A stretch of DNA of 64,000 nt, from positions 1 through 64,000 of the forward strand of contig JAJHZJ010000421.1 of the NCBI GenBank assembly GCA_023548195.1, given 5' to 3'. Positions 54,691-64,000 of the stretch are shown in pieces. Source of the DNA: Bettongia penicillata ogilbyi. Lineage: Eukaryota; Chordata; Mammalia; Diprotodontia; Potoroidae. The position numbers were made by a program, and so were the translations under genes. Positions within the stretch are counted from its first letter, which is position 1; every line of letters begins with the position of its first letter. Under the pieces are notes generated by a model that ran no database searches, was not told the DNA's origin, and was given only the letters and a program-made list of their open reading frames with translations.

Positions 54691-55139
54691 ACAAAAATAG
54701 AAGATAAGATATATTGAAGGAATCAACTGCAAGTCAGATGGATGGTATTTATGATACAGTAGCAAAGTAGATGATGATGTATCTTTTAATGCCATTTAAT
54801 TAAATGATTTATTTTGAGGACTTTATTTTCTAGATTTTTGGTAGTTATAGATGCAGAGGAGACAAAGACTGTAGTACTTGTAGAGGAAATTTTTGAATTG
54901 CATCTCCTCCACAAAGGATGCTGCTCTTGATAATAGTTGTGTGAGACAAACTGGAAGCAAGGTCAATGTTTTAGATGAGGAGCCAAAATTCTCAGGGCTC
55001 TTGGCTTGAGCATCCAGGACTAGAGGAAAGGTGGCAGTGGTTATCTAAAATATCTATCAGATATTGACAATTCTGTCTCCCTAACAATAACATGAGATTT
55101 TGAGGAAGTTCTCTAGTACGATAAGTCACTGTGAAAAAT

Positions 55140-55700
55140 GAATACTCTCTGAGTTGTGAGGAGCTACAGATGTTTCTGTTTGCACATGATGTCATAATGT
55201 TTGCATCAAGTCTTGAAACATTACAGCTCTTCCTAGGATTTCAAACTTACCAACAGTGTTAGGCCTAACAAAGAATCAAGAAAAAAAAAAAAGTGGGTGA
55301 AGAAATAAAATGACTATCTCACAAAAAGGAGTGAAAATATTTATGTAGATGTGGATAATCTGCAATATACAACCAAAAAGAAGCTACAAAGGAGAATGAG
55401 TAAAGGATATTATCAAGGAATTGAACTATTTAAAGAAAAAAATGGATGAGTTATGTGGCAACCATGAGGGAGAACAGGTAGGCAACCTAAGGTTTCCAGT
55501 GTTTCCTCATTGCAGTGGTAAAGACTGAAAGGTTTTTAGCATCGTGGGTGGATATTTTGTAACAAAGTTTTTTTGAAAACATGAAGAACAGGTCAAGATA
55601 AGGTGGCAAAGATGGGTAATAATCTGGATAAATGGAGGAAAATGTCAACTCAATGAGATCACAGATCCATTTAAAAATCTTAGCAATGTTATATAGTAGT
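55140..55700 (+). mobile_element. LINE reverse-transcriptase fragment, RTE-like
   Basis: The reading near 55165-55215 gives LQMFLFAHDVIMFASS, which resembles an FADD-type reverse transcriptase box followed by a hydrophobic strand, with histidine in place of the first D. Segment 55580-55640 gives a QLRWQRW-type line like the basic region after the palm of RTE/BovB LINEs. Frames are broken. The family is uncertain. Confidence 0.4.
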
Positions 55701-56279
55701 CTCATGGAACATTACAATATCTAAAGAAATAAAATGGATGATTAGCTAAGGGTGAATGTGAATTCTGCACTTAGCAGAAATAGGCTACAACATATCCTTG
55801 ATGACATACATAAAAGAAATGGTATAAACTTTTCAGGACATAAATGATTGCAAAAGAAGTCTTGGTGGTTAGGTAACAAGAGGAAAGAACAGTAAATTAA
55901 TAAGCTGAGTACTATACTGGTACCTATTAATTATTAGAAGTCTTTAAGAAATTATGTATAATTCATTTAAGGAAATGAATCATACAGTAGAAAAAGGAAT
56001 GAATGGGTTGCAATATTTTCTATTGAACAAAGTCCTATAATAATATAATCATGGACACACTTATGCCTTGAAGAAATTTCAGCATATTATTTAAACCTGC
56101 CAAGATCTTTGTTGCTTTATAGTGCTGTTATCCAGTTAATTAATTATCCACTTTTTGTTTGGTTTTCACTGTTGTTGTTTTTATAACCCGCAGGTTTGAC
56201 AAACCTGACCCTTAATCTTCAAAAGACACTGATAAAAGTTATGGAAAGGAATAGTCATAAAGTAACCCCTTCAATATGA

Positions 56280-58102
56280 ATAAATGACTAAATAGTAATG
56301 AAAAGTGGTATCTATCTAAATGTTAAGTAGCATCTACCCAAAAGAAAGCAAAAGGTACTTGTATGGGGATAAACTAGAAACCTTTACAATAAGAAAAAGA
56401 GTGAAGCAACACCTTCCATTATCACCTCTATTTTTCAATATTGTATTGTAAAGGCTAATTACAGCTATAAGACAAGAAAAAATTAATTGGAGGAATAAAA
56501 GTAGTCAACAAGGAAACATAACAATCACTCTTTGAAAATAATATGATGGTACACTTAAAGAACCTCAGAGTCAACTAAAATTAATTGAAACAGTTAACAA
56601 TTTCAGAAAAGTTGCTTGATATAAACTAAACCGTCATCAATCATCAGCATTTCTATATATCGCCAATAGCAGGCAGCAAGAGACAAATTCTATCTAAAAT
56701 AACTTGAGACAATATTAAAGATTGGGAATACACTTGTCAAAAAAAAGTCAGGGAAATATAATAGATACAAAATACTTGCCACAAATAAGTACAGAACTGG
56801 AAAATATTAATTGATCATGGTTTGATCAAATGAATCTAATAAAAATGATAGCTTTACCAAAGTCAATTGACTTATTCAGTGTCATACCAATCAAACTACC
56901 AAAGGTTTATTTTATAGTACTAGAAGAATATTTTAAATTTTATTGGGTAATACAAAAAAGTCCAATAATATCAAAGGAATTGAAGAAATTGTGAAGGAAG
57001 CTGGCCTAACAGTACCAGATTTCAAGTGATATTACAAATTGTTAATCATCAAAATCATCTGATACTGGCTAAGAAATACAGTAGTGGATCAGAAGAATAT
57101 ATTAGGTAAATAATAGATGACAGTAAATGACTATCGCAACCTAATGTTTAACAAAATCAAATACCCAAGCTTTGGGGCCAAGATGTCACATTTGACAAGA
57201 TTGCTTGGAAAGCTGGAAAGAAGAATGACAGAAATTAGACTTGACCAAAATTTCATACCATATACTAAAATAAGGTCAAAATGAATAAGTGATTTAGAGG
57301 TACAGGGTGATATCAAGTAAATAGAAGGAACATGGAAAAGTTTACCTGGGATAAAATGGATAAGGGAAGGTTTATGACTAAACAGGTGATAGCTACAAAG
57401 AGAGAAAATGAAATAGAACATTCTGATTACATGAAATCAAGATATTTTTGCATAGATAAATCCAATACAATCAAAATTATAAGGAATGTAAGAAACTAGA
57501 AAAATATAGTGTTTTTTTCTAATAGCCATCCTTTCTCAAATATGTAAGCAACTGAGTCAAATTCATAAAATTAATAAGAACCATCCCACATTAGACAAAA
57601 TGTCAAAAGATATGAACATCAATTTTCAGAAGAAGAAATCAAAACTTTCAATAATCATAGTAAAAATAGTTCTAAATCACTATTGATTGGAAAAAATGCA
57701 AATTAAAGCAACTGACATACAACTTCTAACCTATCAGACTGGTTAACATGGTAGAAAAGGAAAATTCAAAGCACTGGAAGAGATGTTGAAAAGTAGGAAC
57801 ACTGATGCACTGTTTGTGGAGGTGGGAACTGGCCCACTCATTCTAGAGAGCAATTTGGAACTATGCCTAAAGAGTAATAAAACTATGGAAACCCTTGCAC
57901 TCAGAAACACCATTACAAGATTTGTATCCCAAAGCGATCAAAGAAAAGGCAAAAGAACTTATTTGTACAAAAATATTTATAGCTATTTTTTTTGTGCTAG
58001 CAAAGAATTAGAAAATGAGAGAATGCACTATCAATTGGAGAATGGCTAAACAGGTTTTAGTATGCAATTATGTTGGAATACATTTGTGCTATAAGAAATG
58101 AA
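56280..58102 (+). mobile_element. L1 ORF2 3' half, decayed
   Basis: The reading is recognisable as the reverse transcriptase palm near 56380-56660 (SIITSIFQYCIV near 56415, and an FLYISP-type line near 56650). It is followed by C-terminal regions (57540-57660) and the line TTCTAGAGAGCAATTTGGAACTATG near 57840. It ends near 58102 where a HAL1-like 5' region starts. There are many stops. Confidence 0.7.
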
Positions 58103-59956
58103 AACCAAGAGGCAGAACCAAGAGGGTAGACTAAAGGTGGGGATTCAATTGAATTCTCCCAAATTCCCTCCAAACAACTTTAAAATAATGACTCAAACAG
58201 AATTTTCTAATGACAGAACTAATAAAAGGTCAAATTAAGACATTTTTTTCCATCTCAGGACAATTTACCAGTTCAGCAAAAAAGGTCTGTCTCCAAGAGT
58301 GGTGGTTAGGACTAGAGCATCCTGCAGTATAAGCCACATCGAGCAAACCAGCAGCAGGTGCTAGAGACGGCTGCATCAGCAGAAGGAAGAGCTTTGGAAA
58401 TCTCAGCAAACAGAAGGTAAGAAGATTGGACAAATAGAAGGAGGTAATAGGAGACGTTCGCTGGTGTTGGCTGCAGTTCCCTGTTGCATTGCATATAAAC
58501 AGTTCTGAGTCACTTTTCTGGATCAAAAAGGGGAACTAGTACACTAAAACTTGTGGCAACAGGAGAGAGAGAGCCTTGGCCACAGTTAGAGGGAAGTGAA
58601 GTGTTCCTGTGGTTGCTCAAAAGGGAGTAGGGGGCCCTGGATTCAGGCCCAAGGCAGAAAGAAACACTGATACTTGCACTTAAGTGAGATTAGGGCTTGA
58701 ATTACATTTCCAGGAATTTAGAGAGAGATATAACTCTTAGACATAGGGGAACAGGGACGTTGGTCACAACTTGAGGGTAGAAAAGAGTGTTTGTGGTTGC
58801 ACATGGCAGGAGAACTGTGACCATACTTCCGTTCTAGGAAGAAGAAAAATTTTATGTAACCCCAGGACTTCCTTTGAACAAAAGAGCAAAAAAAACCTGA
58901 AGTTGGTAACAGTACTCTTTCCACACTGTGAGAAGAACACACTTTGAAAAAAAGAAGTATCAAGAAATAGATTGGAAAAATCAGCACCTGAAAAAAAGAA
59001 CCTGATCACAAAAATCTACTAACTTGACAGGGAAGTTCAAGATACAAACTCAGAAGAAGAAAATGAAACCCAAAACAAAACCTCAAAGAAAATTGTGAAT
59101 TGGACACAAAGACAAAAGTAATTCTTGGAATATCTCAAAAAAAGATTTTCTAAATAAATAAGAGAGATAGAGGAAAAATTGGGAAAAGAAATGAATGATG
59201 AAAGAAGATTATGAAAAGAGAGTCAAAAATTGGTTAAAAAAAGGTACAAAAATACTGAAGAAAATAACACATAAACGAAAACAGAATTGGCCAAACAGTA
59301 AAAGAGGCCCAAAAAAATCTCTGAAGAGAACTTCTTAAAAAGTAAAATAAGCTAGAAGTAAAAAAACAAACAAACAAGCAAACAAACAAACAAACCAGGT
59401 TCAAAAGCTCACTGAAGAAAAAAAATTATTTTACAATTTAATAGTAAGAGAGGAAAATGACGCCATGAAATATCAAGAATGAATAAACCAAAAATGAATG
59501 ATAAAATAGAAGATAAAGTGAAATATATAATCAGAAAACCAACTGAAATGAAGAGTAGATCGAGGAGAGATAATTTAGGAATGGTTAGATTGCCTAAAGA
59601 CCTAAGACATCATATTTCAAATAAAAAGTATTTTTAAAAATTGAAAGAATACAACAATTACTTCCTGATACAGATCATCAAATGAAAACTCCCCTGAATA
59701 ATGGAACCAAATTGCAGAGCTCCTAGCTTAAGGATAATATATGCAAAGAAGCCAGAAAAAAATTCAAATATCATAGAGTCATAGTCAGAGTAACACAAAA
59801 TTTAGCAGTCTCTACATTAAAGAATCTTAAGGCCTGTGATATGATATTCCACAAGGCAAAGGAGCATAATAACAAAAAATAAACTACCCATAAAGAAAAA
59901 TTAAGTATAATCCCTCAAGGGAAAAATTAAATACTTAATGAAATAGAGAACTTTCA
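58103..59956 (+). mobile_element. HAL1-like element in plus orientation, old
   Basis: Starts near AGAGGCAGAACCAAGAGGG (5'-end-like), runs through a 5' UTR, then into an ORF1 coiled coil rich in E, K and Q near 59030-59460. The RRM linker (EDKVKYIIRKPTEMKSRSRR near 59510) and C-terminal domain (HKEKLSIIPQGKN near 59890) follow. It breaks off at about 59956 within the last part of ORF1, with NEIENFQA. A CAAA repeat lies at about 59361-59397. It is much more decayed than HAL1-B to D. Confidence 0.65.
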
Positions 59957-61688
59957 AGCAATTTCTCTTTGCTGTTTACTTTTTCATGCTTCTTCTCATT
60001 CTTATGTTTGAAAGTCAGATTTTCTTTTCATCAAGAATGCTTGAAAGCCCTCTGTTTCATTGAAAGACCATATTTTCCCCTGAAGTATTATACTCAGTTT
60101 TGCTGGGTAGGTGATTCTTGGTTTGAGTCCTAGTTCCTTTGACTTCTGGAATATCACATTCCATGCCCTTCTATCTCTTAATGTAGAAACTGCTAGATCT
60201 TCTGTTATCCTGGTTGTGTTTCCACAATACTGGAATTGTTTCTTTCTCGCTGCTTGCAATATTTTCTCCTTGACCTGTGAACTCTGGAATTTGGCCACAA
60301 TGTTCCTAGGAGTTTCTCTTTTTGGATTTCTTTCAGGTGGTGATCAATGGATTCCTTCAATACTTATTTTGCCCTCTGGTTCTAGAATATCAGGGCAGTT
60401 TTCCTTGATAATTTCATGAAAGAAGATGTCTAGGCTCTTTTCTTGATCATGGCTTTCAGGTAGTCCCATAATTTTTAAATTGTCTCTCCTGGATCTATTT
60501 TCCAGGTCAGTTGTTTTTCCAGTGACATATTTCACATTATCTTCCATGTTTTCATTCTTTTGGTTTTGTTTTTTGATTTTTTTGGTTTCTCATAAAGTCA
60601 TTAGCCTCCATCTGTTCCATTCTAATTTTGAGAGAACTGCTTCCTTCATTGAGCTTTTGAAAGCATTCTTCTCCTCATTGGCTTTTTGAACCACTTTTGC
60701 CAATTGAGTTAGCCTATTTTTCAAGGTGTTATTTTTTTCAGCATTTTTCTGGGTCTCCTTTAGCAAGGTATTGATCCGTTTTTCATGCTTTTCTTGCATC
60801 TCTCTCTTTCTCTTCCCAGTTTTTCCTCCACCTAACTTGCTTTTCAAAATCCTTTTTGAGCTCTTCCATGGCCTGAGCCCACCAGAAATCCACCTCGGAT
60901 GTTTGGGATACAGAGGTCTTGACTTCTATGTCTTTACCTGATGGTAAGCATTGTTCTTCCTCATCAGAAAGGAAAGGAGGAAATATCTCTTCACCAAGAA
61001 AGTAACCTTCTATGGTCTTATTCTTTTTCCCTTTTCTGGGCATTTTCCCAGCCAGTTTCTTGACTTCTGAGATTCCTCTCCACCCCTGCCTCACTAGTGC
61101 TTGAGGTTGGAGATTCAGATGAGGCTGGGCTTTCAATGGGGGCGGGGTTGCTATTCAGTTTGAGAGATTAAGTTCAGGTTCTCAGGTGGGGACAGGGTGG
61201 CCACCCAGGCTCAGTTTCCTCAGGGGGTTTATGAGGAGATCTTCAGTAATGGACCTGAGCTCCTGCCCACTCCAGGAGCCACTGGCCACTGCTTCCCTCG
61301 CCGCTTCCTCCTGAGGGGGCCTGAGCTATGGAGACACCTCACTCCCCTCTCAGCTGGCCATTTAGTGTCTCTCACTGACCTGTAGCACCTGTGAGTTGAG
61401 GGACCTTCACGGCCACCAGAGATTCCATCTCTGAAGCCTGCTCGGATCTGCTCCTCTCGGGGCCACTTGAGGCCAGGGCAGGGCTGGGCTCTGCGTCCAG
61501 TGTGTGACGGACCTTTGGTGACAGTTTTTCAGGGCTCTTTGGAACAGAAATCTCCTCCACTCCATTGCTGCATGACTTCCACTGCTCCAGAACCCATTGG
61601 GAGTTGTTTTTATAGGTAATTTATGGGCTGTGGGTTTGGAGGTAGCATATGTGAGTCTTTCTACTCCACCATCTTGGCTCCTCCCCCT
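59957..61688 (-). mobile_element. HAL1-D, 5' part in minus orientation, tail to tail with the previous element
   Basis: It starts at about 61688 (complement of CTTGGCTCCTCCCCC) and carries a 5' UTR and ORF1 from 61043 to 60002. It stops near 59957, about 45 bases past the ORF1 stop, without the 3' UTR and T-rich end of HAL1-B and C. Thus two HAL1-type copies meet here in opposite directions with both 3' ends missing. No target-site duplication could be found. Confidence 0.78.
60002..61043 (-). pseudogene. HAL1-D ORF1
   Basis: The start at 61043 gives MPRKGKKNKTIEGYFLGEE, an acidic segment (SDEEEQCLPSG), then an alpha-helical part (AMEELKKDFEKQVRW near 60850). The coiled coil (QLAKVVQKANEEKNAFKS near 60700) and RRM linker (VTGKTTDLENRSRRDNLKIMG) follow, and the C-terminal domain (KPRITYPAKLSIILQGK near 60090) closes at 60002. 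Frameshifts lie near 60800-60840, 60560-60650 and 60300-60345. The methionine near 61136, upstream of 61043, is also in frame but lies in 5' UTR sequence by comparison with the other copies. Confidence 0.78.
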
Positions 61689-63107
61689 GTTCCTGATTTT
61701 CATAGATCCTTATTTTGTACTTCATGGGTAAAAACAAAACAAAACAAAAGCCAGCTATTAATTAAATTAAGGAATTTGCCACAGTGAATTTGAAGACTGG
61801 TGTTTGGAGACCTGAACTGCAAAGAGAAAAATGATAAAGCATATAAAACTAAAATGAATGAAAAAATATTATCCTGTCAAGTTGAATAAACAGTTGGAAA
61901 GACAAATATTCTTCAGGCAAGGGTAGCACACAAACCAGCATAATGCTTCAAGGGCCAGAGAAATAATATATCAGTGAAACTGATAGTAAAAACATCAGTG
62001 GAGTTGTCACTAAGTCATTACCATTAGCATATTTTCCCACCATTATTTTAGAAGGAAAAATAGAAGTTATTATGGAAAAGAGTCTTGAGTGTAATTGTTC
62101 TAAACTGATTTAATAAGTTTTATAAACATCATGCAAAATACTCTAAGTACATTGTTTGTGTTTGATAAGCTTGTGTTTTCAGTAATAAATTACTATATAT
62201 ATATATATATATATATATACAAACACATATGTCTTTATGTGTATATAGGGATATATACACATATGCTTATATATGCACATGCTTATATACACATACATGT
62301 ATATAAAACATTTTATAAAAGTACTCTTTAAAATAATGTCAGCTATAAACCACAGTTTATTGTTTCTAATTTGGAAGAAAATTGCACAATTATATTTTAT
62401 CTTTTATAATAAACTCAAAATAACTAGTCCATCAGTTCAGTCATTTACATAGGGCAGACAGAAATTCATTACTTCTAAAAATTAGTTGCAACGAACAAGC
62501 TAGCAAGGTACAAGACCTTTATTGAACAAATTTTAACAAGATTTTCTGAATTGCAAACTGAAGATGTGATAATCTGATGTGTTCAGGAAATGCTATTAAA
62601 TATCATTTAAGGTCGTGGATGTCCTAAATTATAGGCCCATTACTTTCCACATTGATTTTTATCTTTTAATTACTTACCCTTCAGACTTAGATTTGTTTTC
62701 AGTACTACTTCACAAGTATAAATGTCTGCTCTGGCAGACTCCTTGGTCTCTTTTGGAATCAAAGAATTACCACTGCATGCTGTAAACATTAATAAACATC
62801 TGTTTCCTTTCTTTAGAAAAAAAAACCAATTAACAGAAAATAAAAAGGGTGAATTTCTCACAGGAGGAATTGTCATTCTATTTTGCGTATGATTTGCATC
62901 CTGGCATAATTTGGCATCTGTAGTCATGTCTACATGTTGGAAAATTCACTTTACAGATATTAATGCAAAGCACAATCTTCTGTTTCTGTGGACAAAAATA
63001 AAAGGATAGTCACCATATTTTCTGGAACAAGTATTGATATACACATGTTTTAATATAATATTGGCAAACCCTTTTCAAAATAATAATGTCTCCCATTTCT
63101 ATGAGAG
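61689..63107. other. AT-rich DNA with a TA microsatellite
   Basis: Includes (TA) at 62193-62219, leading into a short TATG/CACA-rich zone to about 62310. No gene is seen. Confidence 0.5.
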
Positions 63108-63350
63108 ACATGAGTGATTTGATGGAAGTTGGCATCAGGAAGACCTGAATTCAAATTTGACTTCATATGCTTATCAGTGGTATGGCCATAGTCAAGTTAT
63201 TTAATTTCTGTTTTACTCATTTTCCTCAGTTGTAAAATAGGGATAGTAGCACACTGCCTCAGAGAGTTGTGAAGACCAAATGAGATAGTATTGGTAAGGT
63301 TCATAGCAACATGTCTAGGAGAATAGTAAGTGCCATATAAACACCTATCC
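63108..63350 (+). mobile_element. tRNA-derived CORE-SINE
   Basis: GGCATCAGGAAGACCTGAATTCAAAT (tRNA-like B-box area), then TTTTCCTCAGTTGTAAAATAGGG and GAGAGTTGTGAAGACCAAATGAGAT, ending in GTGCCATATAAACACCTATC. The order is that of MIR/THER-type CORE-SINEs of marsupials. Confidence 0.62.
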
Positions 63351-63392
63351 CTTTCCCAAAAAACTTCCCATGACACCACGTGTGAAGTATCA

Positions 63393-63432
63393 ACATCATC
63401 ATCATCAACAGCATCATCATCATCATCATCAA
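63393..63432. repeat. (CAT) microsatellite
   Basis: CATCATCATCATCAACAGCATCATCATCATCATCAT: thirteen-odd trinucleotide units with one break. It codes for serine or aspartate runs in several frames, which is why short open frames cross it. Confidence 0.9.
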
Positions 63433-63434
63433 AT

Positions 63435-64000
63435 TCTATCTCTATTCCCATTTTTGTTGTTATTCAGTCATGCGTGATGCTTCGTGAACTGATGGACCAT
63501 AGCATGTCAGGCTCCTCTAGTCTCCACTCTGTACAATCTCATGTTAGTTGCTTCCATGACAATATCTATCCATCTCAATGCCTGCCATCTCTCTTCTGCT
63601 TTTGCCTTCAATCTTTCAAAATATTAGGGTCTTTTCTAAAGAGTCATATCTTCTCATTATGGGGCCATTGTTTTTTTTAAGTTTCAACTTCATCCTTCCA
63701 ATGAATTGTCATAGGTACTTTTTTAAAGAAAGATTTCTTCTACTTGCTGTCTTAGGGACTCTTAAAATTCTTTTCCACTACCACAAATCAAATTTTGCAG
63801 CACTAAGTTTTCCTTATAGTGTAACTCTTACAGCTCACACATTACTACTGGGAAAACAAAATCTTTGACTATATTGACCTTTGTTGGCAAGGGGATGTCT
63901 CTACTTTTTAATATGCTTTCTAGATTTGTCATAATTTTCCTTCCAAGGAGTTTTTTAATTTCATGGCATCAGTTGCCATCTGAAGTGAACTTTACAAGTA
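63435..64000 (-). mobile_element. RTE/BovB-like LINE 3' part, running off the window
   Basis: On the minus strand the stretch around 63958-63870 reads RKIMTNLESILKSRDIPLPTK. This is the line following the reverse transcriptase palm in BovB-type RTE elements, which are known in ruminants, squamates and marsupials and are linked to horizontal transfer. The 3' end near 63440 (complement of TTGTTGTTATTCAGTCATGCG) also fits the BovB tail. Frames are broken by at least one stop. The rest of the element lies beyond 64000. Confidence 0.75.

Noticed and set aside
2894..61043. L1 and HAL1 ORFs as host genes
   Set aside because: All are recognisable retroelement ORF1/ORF2 with stops or truncation, most with family-typical UTRs.
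63330..63680. 116-codon open frame with serine run
   Set aside because: The serine run comes from the CAT repeat and the remainder is antisense of a BovB-like LINE.
1..64000. CRISPR arrays, tRNA or rRNA genes, bacterial-type operons
   Set aside because: No regularly spaced repeats with spacers, cloverleaf candidates outside SINE heads, or gene clusters were found; the window is vertebrate repeat DNA.

Overview
This window looks like intergenic or deep-intronic DNA from a marsupial. The evidence is the repeat content: full and broken LINE-1 copies whose ORF1 carries a long heptad-type coiled coil, ORF1-only 'half-L1' (HAL1-type) elements, an RTE/BovB-like LINE, a second APE-type LINE resembling the ORF annotated in vertebrates as craniofacial-development-protein-2-like, a tRNA-derived SINE with an RTE-like tail, CORE/MIR-type SINEs and solo LTRs. 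I cannot tell which marsupial it is. I found no host protein-coding exon structure, tRNA, rRNA, CRISPR or operon.

The most notable locus is an endogenous parvovirus element at about 6605-8884. It carries the end of the VP1-unique region (the remains of the phospholipase A2 domain and a basic stretch), almost the whole VP2-equivalent capsid region, two AATAAA signals and an imperfect terminal hairpin with an adjacent ACCAACCA motif. It sits inside the endonuclease part of an older L1 ORF2, with the L1 resuming on the far side. It has no poly(A) tail, no target-site duplication, and about 25 bases of L1 appear to be lost at the junction. The capsid reading frame is broken by several stops and three frameshifts, so it is a fossil, although its 3' third is still open for 242 codons.

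Layout. 0.25-1.4 kb: L1 ORF2 split by a solo LTR. 1.4-2 kb: two LINE 3' ends. 2-5.3 kb: 5' half of an L1 (+). 5.3-12.26 kb: a second L1 (+) split by the parvovirus. 12.3-13.7 kb: unresolved. 13.7-19.6 kb: a HAL1 (-) interrupted by a 3'-truncated L1 (-). 19.6-23.3 kb: little recognisable. 23.3-27.1 kb: APE-type LINE (-). 28.6-31.3 kb: HAL1 (-) with a 15-bp target-site duplication. 31.3-39.3 kb: mostly unique, with MIR/L2 scraps, a second solo LTR, a purine tract and an alternating purine-pyrimidine tract. 39.3-41.1 kb: an ORF1-only L1 fragment (-) between 14-bp direct repeats. 41.6-44.2 kb: HAL1 (-) with a perfect 16-bp duplication. 44.2-51.6 kb: SINEs, L1 3' ends and a third solo LTR. 51.6-56.3 kb: mostly unique. 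56.3-61.7 kb: L1 and two HAL1-type copies placed tail to tail. 61.7-64 kb: unique DNA, a SINE and a BovB-like LINE running off the end.

Nothing here works as a gene system. The elements interact only as parasites and hosts: L1-type enzymes probably moved the HAL1 copies, the RTE/BovB-type enzyme probably moved the RTE-tailed SINE, and the parvovirus and LTRs used existing L1 DNA as landing sites. All identifications come from reading the sequence and from general knowledge of the families; no database search was run.
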